A program made the translations under genes and the position numbers. DNA of 64,000 nucleotides, taken from Salinicoccus halitifaciens. Lineage in GTDB: Bacteria > Bacillota > Bacilli > Staphylococcales > Salinicoccaceae. The notes below the pieces were generated by a model that searched no databases, was not told the DNA's origin, and saw only the letters and a program-made list of their open reading frames with translations. Location of the stretch: the NCBI RefSeq assembly GCF_021026095.1, contig NZ_JAJNCU010000003.1, forward strand, positions 248,001-312,000, given 5' to 3'. Positions 41,447 through 57,602 of this stretch are shown piece by piece (the first letter of the stretch is position 1; each line of letters begins with the position of its first letter).

Positions 41447-42160
41447 TTATTTTAATGGTGATTTGTTCGGGGTGCCAGGTTTCCTTGGATACTTCTTGGG
41501 TGTCTTATGCACCTTTTTGATATCCAGTATATAACGTTCGCTGTCTTCTTCGGGCAGGGTGAAGCGGTGCGTTTCAACCACCTCACCGCCGAGCAGGTCG
41601 AGGGCAAAGTCGCTTTCAGCGAGCTCCTCAAGGCCCTTCTTCCCTTTCAGGACAAGGAATCTGCCGCCTGTCCGTGCCAACGGCAGGCACAGCTCGAGCA
41701 GTGTGTTCATATTGGCGACCGCCCTTGCCGTCACCATGTCGAACATATGCCTGCCCTTATGCTGCCCGAAAGTCTCCGCCCGGTCATGGACGAGGTGCAT
41801 GTCTGTAATCGACAGTTCCGCCGTCAGCTCGTTCAAAAAAGTGATCCGTTTATTCAAAGAATCCACAATCGTGACTTTAAGGTCGGGCCGCACGATCTTC
41901 ATCGGGATGCTCGGGAATCCTGCACCCGCCCCGACGTCACAGAGGCGCGTGCCTTCCGGAATATCCGTATAGAACAGCGGTGTGAGCGAATCATAGAAAT
42001 GCTTCAAATAAACTTCCTCTTCATCCGTCACAGCCGTCAGGTTGATTTTTTCATTCCAGTCGATCAGCATTTCATAGTACTTTTCGAACTGTGCAATCTG
42101 TTCATCATTCAGCTGGATGCCGTGGTTTTTAAGTTCTTCTGTGAATTGCTGCCGGTTCAT
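41447..42160 (-). CDS. rsmG: 16S rRNA (guanine527-N7) methyltransferase RsmG
   Basis: The 237-residue Rossmann methyltransferase shows [37 protein letters not shown] (SAM-binding loop) and [20 protein letters not shown]. It methylates G527 of 16S rRNA. Its ATG overlaps the stop of mnmG (ATGA). The basic C-terminal tail ([17 protein letters not shown]) is a little longer than usual. Confidence 0.96.
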   Translation of the reverse strand: MNRQQFTEELKNHGIQLNDEQIAQFEKYYEMLIDWNEKINLTAVTDEEEVYLKHFYDSLTPLFYTDIPEGTRLCDVGAGAGFPSIPMKIVRPDLKVTIVDSLNKRITFLNELTAELSITDMHLVHDRAETFGQHKGRHMFDMVTARAVANMNTLLELCLPLARTGGRFLVLKGKKGLEELAESDFALDLLGGEVVETHRFTLPEEDSERYILDIKKVHKTPKKYPRKPGTPNKSPLK

Positions 42161-44040
42161 GCTTCCACTCTTTTCACATTCCCCTGTTCGATGTAGACGA
42201 GGAGTATTGAAACGTCCGCCGGGTTCACGCCGGAAATCCTGGATGCCTGGGCGATGTCGAGCGGCTTCACTTTCTTCAGTTTGTCACGGGCTTCGGTCGC
42301 AAGTGAATTCACCGCATCATAGTCGATGTCTTCAGGTATCTTCTTCTTCTCCATGCGCTTCATCTTATCGACCTGCACAAGGGATTTTTGTATATAACCT
42401 TCGTATTTCGTCTTGATTTCAATCTGCTCATATTCAAGCTGATCCATATTGTTTTCTTCACCGAGTATTTCCAGTATGGACATGTAGTCCATTTCAGGGC
42501 GGCGCAGCAGGTCGAGTGCAAGTATCCCGTCTTTCAGCGGCGTGCCGCCGCGGGATTTGATGATGCCCTGCGTGTGCTCATCCGGTTTGATGCGGATCTT
42601 GGACAGACGCTCCATCTCCGCTTCTATATTATCGCGTTTCCGGTTGAACCTTGCGTAGCGCTCCTCTGAAATCAGGCCGTTCTTATAACCGATATCTGTA
42701 AGCCTCATATCCGCGTTGTCATGCCTTAAGAGCAGACGGTGTTCCGCGCGGGAAGTCAGCAGACGGTACGGTTCATTCGTACCTTTGGTCACAAGGTCGT
42801 CGATCAGTACGCCGATGTACGCATCCGAACGGCTCAGGATGAGTGGCTCTTCGCCGAGGATCTTGTTTGCGGCATTGATGCCTGCAATGATGCCCTGGCC
42901 TGCCGCTTCTTCATAGCCGCTTGTGCCGTTGATCTGTCCTGCAGTGAAGAGATTTTCGATTTTTTTCGTCTCGAGCGTCGGCCACAGCTGGGTCGGGTCG
43001 AGTGCATCATATTCAATCGCGTAACCTGCACGCATCATGCGCGCATTTTCAAGGCCCGGGATGGTTGCGAGCATTTCACGCTGCACATCCTCCGGCAGAC
43101 TTGTAGACAGTCCCTGTACATAAACTTCCTTTGTATTGCGGCCTTCCGGCTCAAGGAAGATCTGATGGCGCGGCTTATCATTGAAGCGCACGATCTTATC
43201 CTCGATGGACGGGCAGTATCTCGGACCTGTGCCCATCTGCATCCCCGAATACATCGGTGACAAATGCAGGTTTTCATTGATCACTTCGTGTGTATCTTCT
43301 GAAGTGTATGTCAGCCAGCACGGCAGCTGATCCATGATGAAGTCGGTCGTATCAAAGCTGAAGGCACGTGGAACATCATCCCCCGGCTGTATTTCAGTTT
43401 TTGAGTAATCGATCGAGTCGGCGTTCACACGCGGTGGTGTACCCGTCTTGAACCTCACGATATCGAATCCGAGGTCCCGGATCTGGTCTGCGAGTGCAAT
43501 CGACGGCATCTGATGGTTCGGGCCGCTTGAATATTTCAAAGGTCCGAGGACGATTTCACCGCGCAGGAACGTGCCGGTCGTGATGATGACGGATTTTGCG
43601 TTGTAGACCACACCGATATTCGTGCGGACCCCAGTCACCCGACCGTCTTCAATGATCAGTTCATCGACCATGCCCTGTAATATATCAAGATTCTCCTGAT
43701 TTTCGAGTATGCTCTTCATTTCCTGCTGGTAAAGCACTTTATCGGACTGTGCACGGAGTGCCCTGACAGCCGGTCCTTTACCTGTATTCAACATGCGCAT
43801 CTGGATATGTGTCTTGTCCGTCACTTTGGCCATGACACCGCCGAGTGCATCGACTTCACGCACCACTATGCCTTTTGCAGGGCCGCCGACGGACGGGTTG
43901 CAGGGCATGAATGCGATATTATCCAGATTTATGGTCAGCATCAGCGTCTTCAGGCCTTTACGGCTTGCGGCAAGTCCCGCTTCAACGCCTGCATGGCCTG
44001 CGCCGATGACGACGACATCGTAATTCATTTCGTTCATCAT
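42157..44040 (-). CDS. mnmG: tRNA uridine-5-carboxymethylaminomethyl modification enzyme MnmG
   Basis: The 627-residue FAD protein starts with [20 protein letters not shown], and has [38 protein letters not shown] and [20 protein letters not shown]. With MnmE it modifies the wobble uridine of several tRNAs. There are two adjacent possible ATGs (44040 or 44037). It is 14 nt after mnmE and overlaps rsmG. Confidence 0.97.
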   Translation of the reverse strand: MMNEMNYDVVVIGAGHAGVEAGLAASRKGLKTLMLTINLDNIAFMPCNPSVGGPAKGIVVREVDALGGVMAKVTDKTHIQMRMLNTGKGPAVRALRAQSDKVLYQQEMKSILENQENLDILQGMVDELIIEDGRVTGVRTNIGVVYNAKSVIITTGTFLRGEIVLGPLKYSSGPNHQMPSIALADQIRDLGFDIVRFKTGTPPRVNADSIDYSKTEIQPGDDVPRAFSFDTTDFIMDQLPCWLTYTSEDTHEVINENLHLSPMYSGMQMGTGPRYCPSIEDKIVRFNDKPRHQIFLEPEGRNTKEVYVQGLSTSLPEDVQREMLATIPGLENARMMRAGYAIEYDALDPTQLWPTLETKKIENLFTAGQINGTSGYEEAAGQGIIAGINAANKILGEEPLILSRSDAYIGVLIDDLVTKGTNEPYRLLTSRAEHRLLLRHDNADMRLTDIGYKNGLISEERYARFNRKRDNIEAEMERLSKIRIKPDEHTQGIIKSRGGTPLKDGILALDLLRRPEMDYMSILEILGEENNMDQLEYEQIEIKTKYEGYIQKSLVQVDKMKRMEKKKIPEDIDYDAVNSLATEARDKLKKVKPLDIAQASRISGVNPADVSILLVYIEQGNVKRVEA

Positions 44041-44054
44041 TTTCCTCCTAATTA

Positions 44055-45431
44055 CTATTTACCGAGACAGAACTGGCTGAACAGCTGATCGATGAGCTGC
44101 TCACTCACATCTTCTCCGATCACTTCACCCAGCAATTCCCAGGTTTTCACTAAATCTATCTGCACGATATCAATCGGCACGTCCATTTGCGCCGAGTCGA
44201 TTGCATCGTTGATTGCGCTGTTGGCCTGTTCAAGCAGTCCGATATGGCGGTTGTTCGAGAGATATGTCGAATCCGCACTTGTGACGGCACCGCCGAAGAA
44301 CAGTTCTGCGATTTTATCTTCAAGGTCATCGACGCCGGTGCCTTCGATGATGGATGTTTTGACGATCGGGAACTCATATCTCTCTTCCAGTTCGCCGATA
44401 TCCAGGTTGTTTTCAAGATCCAGCTTGTTGATAATGAGGATGACATTGTCATCCTTCACGGAATCGAGAATCTCGATGTCGCCTTCGGTCAATTCTTCAT
44501 TATTATTCAGTACATAAAGGATGAGTTCGGCCTGTTCGAGTGCCTGGCGGCTCCGCTCCACGCCGATTTTCTCCACGATGTCATCCGTATCGCGGATGCC
44601 TGCGGTATCGACGAGTTTCAGCGGGATGCCGTTAACGTTGACGTATTCCTCGAGGATATCCCGGGTCGTCCCCGCAACTTCGGTGACGATCGCTTTATTG
44701 TCCTGGATGAGGTAGTTCAGCAGTGAACTCTTACCGACGTTCGGCTTGCCGACGATGACCGTCCCGAGCCCCTCCCGCATGATACGGCCCTGGCGGCTCG
44801 ACTTCAGCAGGCTTTCGATCTCACTCTTCACCTTTTCAGCTTCTTCAAGCAGGAATTCCGTCGTCGCTTCCTCGACGTCGTCATACTCCGGATAGTCGAT
44901 GTTGACTTCCACCTGTGCGAGTATATTTAAAATCTGCTGCCTGAGGCCCTCTATATAGACTTTCAGGCGGCCCTGCATCTGGTTGCTTGCGACTTTCGAC
45001 GCTTCGGTCGTCTTCGAACGGATGAAATCCATCACGCCTTCGGCCTGTGACAGGTCGATCCGTCCGTTCAGGAATGCACGTTTTGTGAATTCACCCGGTT
45101 CCGCCATGCGTGCGCCGTGCTTCAATGTCAGCTGCAGTATGCGGTTGATCGTGTTGATGCCACCGTGGCAATTGATCTCAACGATATCTTCACGCGTATA
45201 TGTCTTCGGTGCACGCATCACAGCGGCCATCACTTCCTCCACCACCTCTTCGGTGTCCGGGTCGATGATATGGCCGTAGTTGATGGTGTGGGATTCCACT
45301 TCGTCCAGCGTCTGTTTCCCCCGGTACAATTTATCGGCAATGTCCAATGCATCGATGCCCGACAGCCTGACGATGGCGATCGCCCCTTCCCCGACAGGGG
45401 TGGAGATACTGGAAATCGTTTCTAATTGCAT
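44055..45431 (-). CDS. mnmE: tRNA modification GTPase MnmE
   Basis: The 458-residue protein has the N-terminal formyl-THF-binding domain ([17 protein letters not shown]), a helical domain, and an inserted G domain: [16 protein letters not shown] (G1), [18 protein letters not shown] (G3) and IINKLDLE (G4). It ends in the catalytic C-x-G-K (CLGK). Partner of MnmG in making cmnm5U34. The two genes are adjacent, as in most bacteria. Confidence 0.97.
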   Translation of the reverse strand: MQLETISSISTPVGEGAIAIVRLSGIDALDIADKLYRGKQTLDEVESHTINYGHIIDPDTEEVVEEVMAAVMRAPKTYTREDIVEINCHGGINTINRILQLTLKHGARMAEPGEFTKRAFLNGRIDLSQAEGVMDFIRSKTTEASKVASNQMQGRLKVYIEGLRQQILNILAQVEVNIDYPEYDDVEEATTEFLLEEAEKVKSEIESLLKSSRQGRIMREGLGTVIVGKPNVGKSSLLNYLIQDNKAIVTEVAGTTRDILEEYVNVNGIPLKLVDTAGIRDTDDIVEKIGVERSRQALEQAELILYVLNNNEELTEGDIEILDSVKDDNVILIINKLDLENNLDIGELEERYEFPIVKTSIIEGTGVDDLEDKIAELFFGGAVTSADSTYLSNNRHIGLLEQANSAINDAIDSAQMDVPIDIVQIDLVKTWELLGEVIGEDVSEQLIDQLFSQFCLGK

Positions 45432-45446
45432 GATGGCATGACTCCT

Positions 45447-46301
45447 TTACTTCTTTTCTATCACTAAATAACGGTTCGGTTCGCTGCCTTCCGAATATGT
45501 GTTGATGTCATCTCGCCCGCTCAGCACATTATGCATGATCTTCCGCTCAAAGGAAGGCATCGGTTCAAGCCTGACCGGCTGATTCGTCCGGAGCGCCTTC
45601 TTCGCCATGTTGACCGCAAGATTCTCAAGTGTCTCACGCCGCTTTTCGCGGTAGTTTTCCACATCGAGGATGATCATGCCGTAGCTTCTGTAAATGGTAT
45701 TTAAATAATTCTGCGCGATTTCCTGGAGGGCGTTCAAAGTCTGGCCCCGTTTGCCGATCAGTTTGGCGGCAAGGTCCGACTCCAGTTCGATGTATGCACG
45801 GTTATTATCTATCTTATATGTGGCTGCGTTATCTATGTTCATATCGCTGATGACATCCTGGATGTACCTGGCCGTACGGGCTGCCGCCTCATCGAATGAC
45901 AGGCGGTCATCCGCTGCCCCGACGGAAACTTCGTCATCAGACACTTCCGTTTCAGCTTCCGGCTGTGCAGCATCCTGAAGCACTGCATCTTCTTCCTGCA
46001 CGTCATCTTCTGTTTCAGGGTGAGGTGCGGCTCCGCTGTCCGTTTCTGCCTCTTCGGCCGAGGACGCCGCAGCTCTTTCCGGCTGTCCGCGGTTGATGAC
46101 TTCTTCGATGCTCCCGTAGGTTTTGAGTTCAGGGTTTATGATGGTGAGCTTCACTTCGGCATCTTTTTTCCCGAAGCCGAGGAAACCTTTGGATCCGCCT
46201 TCCAATACGTCGATCCTGACATCCTCTTCAGCAACTTTCAGTTCTTCAAGCCCGAGTGCGATTGCATGGTCGACTGTTCCTGCTCTGTAAATTCTCTCCA
46301 T
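45447..46301 (-). CDS. jag: RNA-binding protein Jag/KhpB
   Basis: The 284-residue protein has an N-terminal Jag_N domain (DVLEGGSKGFLGFGKKDAEV), an acidic, low-complexity linker (about 75-130, rich in E, D and A), a KH domain (AAKLIGKRGQTLNALQ) and an R3H domain (YREKRRETLENLAVNMAKKA). It binds many RNAs with KhpA and affects cell elongation. The usual yidC gene between rnpA and jag is missing here; jag follows rnpA directly, 16 nt apart. The linker is more acidic than in mesophilic relatives, in keeping with halotolerance. Confidence 0.94.
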   Translation of the reverse strand: MERIYRAGTVDHAIALGLEELKVAEEDVRIDVLEGGSKGFLGFGKKDAEVKLTIINPELKTYGSIEEVINRGQPERAAASSAEEAETDSGAAPHPETEDDVQEEDAVLQDAAQPEAETEVSDDEVSVGAADDRLSFDEAAARTARYIQDVISDMNIDNAATYKIDNNRAYIELESDLAAKLIGKRGQTLNALQEIAQNYLNTIYRSYGMIILDVENYREKRRETLENLAVNMAKKALRTNQPVRLEPMPSFERKIMHNVLSGRDDINTYSEGSEPNRYLVIEKK

Positions 46302-46317
46302 TGAAAGTACCTCCGCG

Positions 46318-46656
46318 TCATTTTATACATTTCGCTATCTTCAACACGTGTAATAATGACTTCTCCATCTGGTGGTAGTCCATATCGCTGACCGGATTCC
46401 TCGCTATGACGATATATTCCTTCGGTTTGAGTTCGTCCTTGTGCTGCTGGAAAAACGCCCTGATGCGCCTTTTGATCTTATTTCTTTTGACAGCATTCCC
46501 GAGCCGCTTCGAGACACTTATGCCCAGCCTTAAATGAGCGACTTCCGGATGGTCACTTAAATAAACGACAAACTGCCTGTTTGCGTATGATTTCCCTTTT
46601 TTGAAGACAAGCTTGAAATCCTGTTCCTTTTTGATCCTGAACCGTTTTTTCATCAT
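46318..46656 (-). CDS. rnpA: Ribonuclease P protein component
   Basis: The 112-residue basic protein has FRIKKEQDFKLVFKKGKSYA, the conserved RNR segment LGISVSKRLGNAVKRNKIKR and a late YIVIARNPVSDMDYH. It assists the RNase P RNA in tRNA 5' maturation. It begins with ATG at 46656 or 46653. It follows rpmH after a terminator-like hairpin that can lower its output relative to L34. Confidence 0.95.
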   Translation of the reverse strand: MMKKRFRIKKEQDFKLVFKKGKSYANRQFVVYLSDHPEVAHLRLGISVSKRLGNAVKRNKIKRRIRAFFQQHKDELKPKEYIVIARNPVSDMDYHQMEKSLLHVLKIAKCIK

Positions 46657-46733
46657 TATTACGCTCTTTCACAGTATGATATATTATTATAGCAAAATTT
46701 ACACCAATCAAAAAATCATCCACTTTAGGCCAT

Positions 46734-46771
46734 AAAAAAAGATCACCTATTCTTGACATAGATGATCTTTG
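46734..46771 (-). terminator. Terminator/attenuator between rpmH and rnpA
   Basis: AAAGATCATCTATG and the imperfect partner ATAGGTGATCTTT form a hairpin on the minus strand, followed by a T-run. Partial termination here would keep rnpA below rpmH expression. Confidence 0.8.
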
Positions 46772-46776
46772 GATGA

Positions 46777-46914
46777 TTATGCGGAAAGTACTTTTCTTCC
46801 TCTTCTTCTGCGGCGCGCTAAAATCTTGCGGCCGTTTTTAGTGCTCATTCTCTTACGGAATCCGTGCACTTTGCTGTGTTTACGTTTATTTGGTTGGTAA
46901 GTACGTTTTGTCAT
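46777..46914 (-). CDS. rpmH: 50S ribosomal protein L34
   Basis: The ORF of 45 residues reads [19 protein letters not shown], continues with [20 protein letters not shown] and ends RKVLSA. This is a canonical L34, at its standard place opposite dnaA. GGAGGTG precedes the ATG with good spacing. Confidence 0.97.
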   Translation of the reverse strand: MTKRTYQPNKRKHSKVHGFRKRMSTKNGRKILARRRRRGRKVLSA

Positions 46915-47059
46915 CTCTAAACACCTCCATAGACCATTTCTCACTTACATACATATTCTTCTCTTTGATTGCAACTATTAAAGGATAACAGAAACAGCTC
47001 CCCATTTCAATATTTTTTTCATGATTATCAAGCCTGCTCCTGTGGAACATTTAATAAAG

Positions 47060-47331
47060 TGTGGATAACTTTTCAGGCCTTTTTAAGTTATCAACATGTG
47101 GATAACGGGGTTATTCAGGTTATTCACAGGTGTGGATGCGCAAATTGTGGATAATTGTGGTTTATGTGAATAACTTTAGAGAAATTGCATGGGAATCATT
47201 GTTTTTCACCCTGACTTTAGGTAGAATTTGAATATATCTCTGTGGACAACCGTATTTAACAGCACAGTTATCCACAGACTGTGCGTAACTTGTGGATAGT
47301 TTTCCAGAGGTGTGGAATTGTCTTATCCACA
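47060..47331. other. oriC, DnaA-box cluster upstream of dnaA
   Basis: The 449-bp gap between rpmH and dnaA contains about ten DnaA boxes in both orientations. Consensus TTATCCACA or its complement lies at 47060-47068, 47097-47105, 47146-47154, 47268-47276 and 47323-47331. One-mismatch variants lie at 47120-47128 (TTATTCACA), 47165-47173, 47241-47249 and 47291-47299, plus a weaker one at 47131-47139. The dnaA promoter is embedded among them, so autoregulation by DnaA is expected. The AT-rich stretch 46915-47050 holds the rpmH leader. Confidence 0.93.
47199..47227 (+). promoter_or_regulatory. dnaA promoter
   Basis: TTGTTT (47199-47204), 17 bp, TAGAAT (47222-47227). A DnaA box starts 14 bp downstream, covering the likely start site. 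Confidence 0.65.
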
Positions 47332-47363
47332 GGGTGTGATTTTTGTGAAGAGAGAGGATAAAT

Positions 47364-48698
47364 ATGAGTTCTATTAATGACATTTGGCAAAAAACACTGG
47401 ATGCGATCCAGGAGGAAATACCGATCACGAGCTTCAAGACATGGTTCAACGACACGACTTTGATCCATCTGGACAATAAAACCGCCGTCATCAAGGCGGA
47501 GACCAATTTCCAGCGGGACTGGCTGGAAAATCACTATACGGACATGATCAAGCAGAAGATTTACGAATCCATCGGCGAACAGCCGTCCATACAGATCACG
47601 ATCGGCGATGCACCGGGGGATGCGCCTGCTGCTGAAAGTGCTGATAATACCGCCGCATCTCCCGTGGACGTCCCGCTCCCGCCGCAGCTGAACATGAACA
47701 ATACATTTGAAACTTTCGTCATCGGCAGCGGCAACCGCTTCAGCCATGCCGCTTCCCTTGCGGTCGCGGAAGCCCCGGCAAAAGCCTACAACCCGCTGTT
47801 CATATACGGGGGCGTCGGTCTCGGCAAGACCCATCTGATGCATGCGATCGGACATTACGTGCTCGAGCACAAGCCCAACGCAAAAGTCGCTTATTTATCC
47901 AGCGAAAAGTTCACGAATGAATTCATCAACTCCATACGGGACAACAAGACTGAGGAATTCCGCAACAGATACCGGAATGTCGATGTCCTTCTGATCGACG
48001 ACATCCAGTTCCTGGCAGGCAAGGAATCCACACAGGAGGAGTTCTTCCATACATTCAACGCCCTGCATGAGGACAATAAACAGATCGTCATCTCAAGCGA
48101 CCGCACACCGAAGGAGATCCCGACGCTTGAGGACCGCTTACGCTCGCGCTTCGAATGGGGGCTGATCACAGACATCACCCCGCCGGACCTCGAGACGCGG
48201 ATCGCCATACTGCGGAAGAAATGCGAAGAGGAGAAAGTTGAGATCCCGAACGAGGCGATGATCTACATCGCAAGCAACATCCAGACGAACATCCGTGAGC
48301 TGGAAGGCGCACTGACGCGCGTTGCGGCGTATTCCAAACTGTCCAACCAGCCGCTGACTTCGGATGTCGTCGCTGAGGCGCTGAAGGACATCGTCTCCCA
48401 GAAGAAACCCAAGAAAATCACCATCCAGGACATCCAGGACGTCGTCGCTGCCTACTACGGGGTGCAGACCGAGGAATTTCTATCGAAGAAAAGGACCAAA
48501 TCCATCGCTTTTCCAAGGCATGTTGCAATGTACCTTGCACGCGAGCTGACGGATAATTCACTGCCTAAAATAGGAGAGGTGTTCGGCGGCCGTGACCATA
48601 CGACCGTCATCCATGCGCATGAAAAAATCTCCAAGCTCGTCAATGAAGATTCGCTCTTCAAAGACGAATTGGATGAAATAGAGAAAAAGCTCAATTAA
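47364..48698 (+). CDS. dnaA: Chromosomal replication initiator DnaA
   Basis: The 444-residue protein has domain I ([20 protein letters not shown]), a short domain II linker (about 82-105), an AAA+ domain III ([20 protein letters not shown] Walker [15 protein letters not shown] Walker B) and domain IV with the DnaA signature [15 protein letters not shown]. It binds DnaA boxes and unwinds oriC. The ATG follows GAGAGAGGA. DnaA-box clusters lie on both sides of the gene. Confidence 0.98.
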   Translation: MSSINDIWQKTLDAIQEEIPITSFKTWFNDTTLIHLDNKTAVIKAETNFQRDWLENHYTDMIKQKIYESIGEQPSIQITIGDAPGDAPAAESADNTAASPVDVPLPPQLNMNNTFETFVIGSGNRFSHAASLAVAEAPAKAYNPLFIYGGVGLGKTHLMHAIGHYVLEHKPNAKVAYLSSEKFTNEFINSIRDNKTEEFRNRYRNVDVLLIDDIQFLAGKESTQEEFFHTFNALHEDNKQIVISSDRTPKEIPTLEDRLRSRFEWGLITDITPPDLETRIAILRKKCEEEKVEIPNEAMIYIASNIQTNIRELEGALTRVAAYSKLSNQPLTSDVVAEALKDIVSQKKPKKITIQDIQDVVAAYYGVQTEEFLSKKRTKSIAFPRHVAMYLARELTDNSLPKIGEVFGGRDHTTVIHAHEKISKLVNEDSLFKDELDEIEKKLN

Positions 48699-48735
48699 TC
48701 GGCCGGGATTTGATAGAATAGGAAGATGTGTACAG

Positions 48736-48868
48736 TGTGGATAAATGATACACTTGAGCCAACAGTTTATGCACATGTGGATAACTCGGTGTCATTGAGC
48801 TCATTGGAGTTATCCACATATTCACAGGCCTTATTACTATTATTACTATCTTTTAATTAATTAATTAA
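48736..48868. other. oriC, DnaA boxes, DnaA-trios and AT-rich unwinding element upstream of dnaN
   Basis: Boxes lie at 48736-48744, 48776-48784 and 48810-48818 (TTATCCACA), with a weaker one at 48818-48826 (ATATTCACA). After a short GGCC spacer comes ATTACTATTATTACTATC (48833-48850), whose complement reads as repeated 3'-(G/A)AT trios. A TTAATTAATTAATTAATATA unwinding element follows. This box-spacer-trio-AT order is the basal unwinding system known from Bacillus subtilis, so strand opening probably happens here. Confidence 0.88.
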
Positions 48869-48888
48869 TATATAAGGAGTTATGAATC

Positions 48889-50022
48889 ATGAAAATTAAC
48901 ATCAACCGCCAATATTTCATCGAACAATTAAATCATTGCCTGAAAGCAATTTCCCCAAGAACGACCCTGCCGATTCTGACAGGCATTAAAATTGATGTAA
49001 AAGATGATCATATGATTCTGACAGGCAGTGATTCCGAAGTATCCATCGAAATCACCGTTCCTTTGGAAGTGGACAATGAAGAAGTCCTGGAAATAGAAAG
49101 ATCAGGTGCCGTCGTGCTCTCCGGCCGTTTCTTCGTCGATATCATCAAAAAACTTTCAGGGGAATTCGTCCAGCTGGAAACGAATGATGCCTACCAGACG
49201 AAGATCACCGCGTCAAAATCGGAATTCAACCTAAGCGGCAACAACCCGGATCAATACCCTTTACTGCCTGAAGTGAGCGATGAGGAAAGCCTCGTCATTT
49301 CTGCATCGGTATTGAAGGATGTCATCAACCAGACGAACTTCGCCGTTTCATTATCGGAGACGAGACCGGTGCTCACCGGGGTCCACTGGCAGTTCGACAA
49401 CGATGAGATCACATTTACCGCGACCGACTCGCACAGGCTCGCCCTGCGCAAATTAAGGGGCGGACAGTTCAACAGCGACCTCGGCAATGCGATCATCCCG
49501 GGCAAATCTTTGTCAGAACTGAACAAGATCATCAATGATACGGATGAGGAAGTGGAAATCCACCTTTCCCAAAACCAGGTCCTCTTCAGCTACAGCAACA
49601 TGCGCTTCATTTCAAGACTGCTTGAGGGCAACTATCCTGACACATCAAGGCTGTTCCCTGAAAACTATGAAACGAAAGTGACCGTGAAGAACGCCGAGTT
49701 CTTCCATGCGATCGACCGCGTCTCGCTGCTTGCAAGGGAAGGCGGCAACAATGTCATCCGCATGAACGTCAACAGCAGCAGTGTCGAACTGTCTTCAAAC
49801 TCGCCTGAAGTCGGCACCGTGAATGAAGACATCAGCACCGGGGAGATCGAAGGCGAAGGCCTGAAGATTTCATTCAACTCGAAATATATGATGGATGCGC
49901 TCAGGGCGATCAACAACGAAGATGTCACGATAGAATTCTACGGCACGATGCGCCCGTTCACCCTGAAATCGAGCGAGTCGGATGAAGTCGTCCAGCTCAT
50001 CCTGCCGATCAGGACTTACTGA
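48889..50022 (+). CDS. dnaN: DNA polymerase III beta sliding clamp
   Basis: The 377-residue protein has the usual firmicute DnaN length and landmarks: RTTLPILTGIKIDVKDDHM, GSDSEVSIEI, TGVHWQFDNDEITFTATDSH and the C-terminal VVQLILPIRTY. The three-domain protein forms a ring around DNA that tethers polymerases. A strong AAGGAG precedes the ATG. A terminator follows, before the yaaA promoter. Confidence 0.97.
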   Translation: MKININRQYFIEQLNHCLKAISPRTTLPILTGIKIDVKDDHMILTGSDSEVSIEITVPLEVDNEEVLEIERSGAVVLSGRFFVDIIKKLSGEFVQLETNDAYQTKITASKSEFNLSGNNPDQYPLLPEVSDEESLVISASVLKDVINQTNFAVSLSETRPVLTGVHWQFDNDEITFTATDSHRLALRKLRGGQFNSDLGNAIIPGKSLSELNKIINDTDEEVEIHLSQNQVLFSYSNMRFISRLLEGNYPDTSRLFPENYETKVTVKNAEFFHAIDRVSLLAREGGNNVIRMNVNSSSVELSSNSPEVGTVNEDISTGEIEGEGLKISFNSKYMMDALRAINNEDVTIEFYGTMRPFTLKSSESDEVVQLILPIRTY

Positions 50023-50048
50023 TCCTTTTTAAAAAACCGAATAACGGC

Positions 50049-50096
50049 AGACTGTCCTAGATTTTGCAATAAAAACTATGGACGGTCTTTTTTTGT
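50049..50096 (+). terminator. dnaN terminator
   Basis: AGACTGTCCTAG and CTATGGACGGTCT pair imperfectly (50049-50060 with 50076-50088), followed by seven T. Confidence 0.8.
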
Positions 50097-50160
50097 TTAT
50101 AAGTAGGTTGATACCAATTGGGCCTAAAAACGCTATAAGCGCCAAATTTGGGCTTTTAAA

Positions 50161-50189
50161 GTGAATTTTGCCTCAAAATGGTGTATAAT
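50161..50189 (+). promoter_or_regulatory. Probable promoter of yaaA-recF-gyrBA
   Basis: A perfect -10 TATAAT (50184-50189), 33 bp before yaaA; the -35 (GTGAAT at 50161-50166, 17-bp spacing) is poor. Confidence 0.5.
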
Positions 50190-50221
50190 ATAATAGTGTG
50201 AAGTTTTAGGAGGCTGCGTAT

Positions 50222-50433
50222 ATGGAAACTAAAATTTTCGACGATATCATCACTTTGGGCCAGTTTTTGAAACATGAAGGCATCATCGGAAGCGGTGGAG
50301 AAGCGAAGTGGTTTTTGAGTGAGAATGAAGTCCGTTTGAATGAAGAAATTGAAGATCGCCGCGGTAAGAAGCTGCAGCATGGAGATGTACTCGATCTGGG
50401 TGAATTCGGCCGGTACAAAATAGAGTATGAACA

Positions 50434-50437
<4 letters not shown>
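50222..50437 (+). CDS. yaaA: S4-domain protein YaaA (RlbA-like)
   Basis: The 71-residue protein is a minimal S4 RNA-binding domain: ITLGQFLKHEGIIGSGGEAK, then FLSENEVRLNEEIEDRRGKK and GDVLDLGEFGRYKI. It lies between dnaN and recF in most Bacillota and is thought to act in ribosome assembly. Its stop overlaps the recF start codon (ATGA). Confidence 0.94.
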
Positions 50438-53465
<3,028 letters not shown>

Positions 53466-53483
53466 TGATGGAGGTCAGTATCA

Positions 53484-56075
<2,592 letters not shown>

Positions 56076-56086
56076 TGATTGATGAC

Positions 56087-56118
56087 AGGGCGTCAATGAA
56101 ATGACGCCCTGCTTTTTT
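56087..56118 (+). terminator. gyrA terminator
   Basis: CAGGGCGTCA (56087-56096) pairs with TGACGCCCTG (56103-56112), followed by CTTTTTTG. Confidence 0.92.
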
Positions 56119-56226
56119 GTGGGAAAGGGATTTTTATTCTGATTGTGAAATAATTATCATTTACAAAATTTGTCTGGTCTGCTATCTTTCAATAGGTTGG
56201 ACCATTTAACTTCAAGGAGGTTTCTT

Positions 56227-57564
56227 ATGGAATTCAGTATTTGGGATGTCTTGATCGACTTCTCCATCATTTCAGGGTTACTGCTTGTGGGTGTGCTTCT
56301 GAGGGCGAAATTCGTCATCATTCAAAAGTCATTCATGCCGGCAAGCATCATCGCAGGGCTTCTCGGTCTGATACTTGGGCCGTTTGCACTTGATGTTCTG
56401 CCATTTTCGGAACTGATCGGTACATACCCGGGCATGCTGATCGCCTTCGTCTTTGCGGCACTGCCTTTTGCGACGGGTAAATTCAAAGTCAAGGAAGTCA
56501 TAAACAAAGTCGGCGGGCTGTGGTCCTATTCGCAGACGATCATGATACTTTTCTACAGTCTCGGGCTGTTGTTTGCACTTGTTGTCCTGTCCCCTTTCTT
56601 CACCGATTTACATAACGGCTTCGGTCTCCTGCTTGCAGCAGGTTTTGTCGGCGGCCATGGTACTGCCGCTGCGGTCGGTGAAGCTTTCGCACTGCAGGGC
56701 TGGGAGGATGCGACTTCCATCGCGATGACGTCGGCAACGGTCGGGGCGCTGACGGCGATCACCGTCGGCCTGCTGCTGATCAAGCGGGCTGCGTCCAAAG
56801 GTCAGACGAATTATATCGAGGATTTCAAAAATCTGCCGAACGGTCTGCGCACCGGCCTGCTGCCTGAGGATGAATGGAAATCGGCGGGTGAAAGCAAAAT
56901 TTCATCCATCGTGGTCGATCCGCTTGTATATCATCTGATGTTCATCGTCATTGCAACAGGCATCGGATATTACTTGAGTGTGCTCGGTGAACAGCTCCTT
57001 CCGGATGTTGCGATACCGGCATTCTCCCTTGCATTCATCGTCGCCCTCCTCATCAGGCTGGCGACGGAGGCGACGGGTGCGGACAAGTATCTGGATAAGG
57101 AGATTTTCTCCAAGATCAGCGGCGGAGCGACGGATTACCTGGTCGCTTTCGGTATCGCATCCATCAACTTGACGATCGTTGCACAGAACCTTGTGCCGTT
57201 CATCCTTCTGATGGTTTTCGGCATCCTGCTTGCGATCGTTTTCTACCGTTTCCTTTCCGGATACTATTTCCAGGAAAACTGGTTTGAAAAAGGGATCTTC
57301 ACATTCGGATGGATCACAGGCGCTGTGGCGATGGCCATCGCACTCATCCGGGTGGCGGACCCGAAACAGGAAAGTGAGACGCTTGAGGACTTCGGCCTCG
57401 CCTACGTGCCGATCGCACCGGTCGAGATCGCCCTGATCACATTCGGGCCGCTCTTCATCGCGGCCGGACAGCACTGGCTGTTCATAGGCATATCACTCGT
57501 CTTTGTACTGATGATTTTATTCTTCTCATATTCCCAAGGATGGGTCAAAAAATCACGGACATGA
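56227..57564 (+). CDS. GltS-type sodium/glutamate symporter
   Basis: The 445-residue protein has 11 or so membrane helices in two inverted halves. It carries the GltS signature GFVGGHGTAAAVGEAF near residue 155, and a second-half counterpart with SGGATDYLVAFGIASINL. It should import glutamate (or a close analogue) with sodium; glutamate is also a compatible solute precursor. ATG 56227 has AAGGAGG six bases upstream; the open frame to 56170 adds an implausible basic extension. It has its own terminator, and the hut genes, which produce glutamate, follow. Confidence 0.88.
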   Translation: MEFSIWDVLIDFSIISGLLLVGVLLRAKFVIIQKSFMPASIIAGLLGLILGPFALDVLPFSELIGTYPGMLIAFVFAALPFATGKFKVKEVINKVGGLWSYSQTIMILFYSLGLLFALVVLSPFFTDLHNGFGLLLAAGFVGGHGTAAAVGEAFALQGWEDATSIAMTSATVGALTAITVGLLLIKRAASKGQTNYIEDFKNLPNGLRTGLLPEDEWKSAGESKISSIVVDPLVYHLMFIVIATGIGYYLSVLGEQLLPDVAIPAFSLAFIVALLIRLATEATGADKYLDKEIFSKISGGATDYLVAFGIASINLTIVAQNLVPFILLMVFGILLAIVFYRFLSGYYFQENWFEKGIFTFGWITGAVAMAIALIRVADPKQESETLEDFGLAYVPIAPVEIALITFGPLFIAAGQHWLFIGISLVFVLMILFFSYSQGWVKKSRT

Positions 57565-57573
57565 TGAATACTG

Positions 57574-57601
57574 GAAGGACAGCTGCGGCTGTCCTTCTTT
57601 T
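57574..57601 (+). terminator. Terminator after the GltS-type gene
   Basis: GAAGGACAGC (57574-57583) pairs with GCTGTCCTTC (57588-57597) around TGCG, followed by TTTT. Confidence 0.9.
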
Positions 57602-57602
57602 A

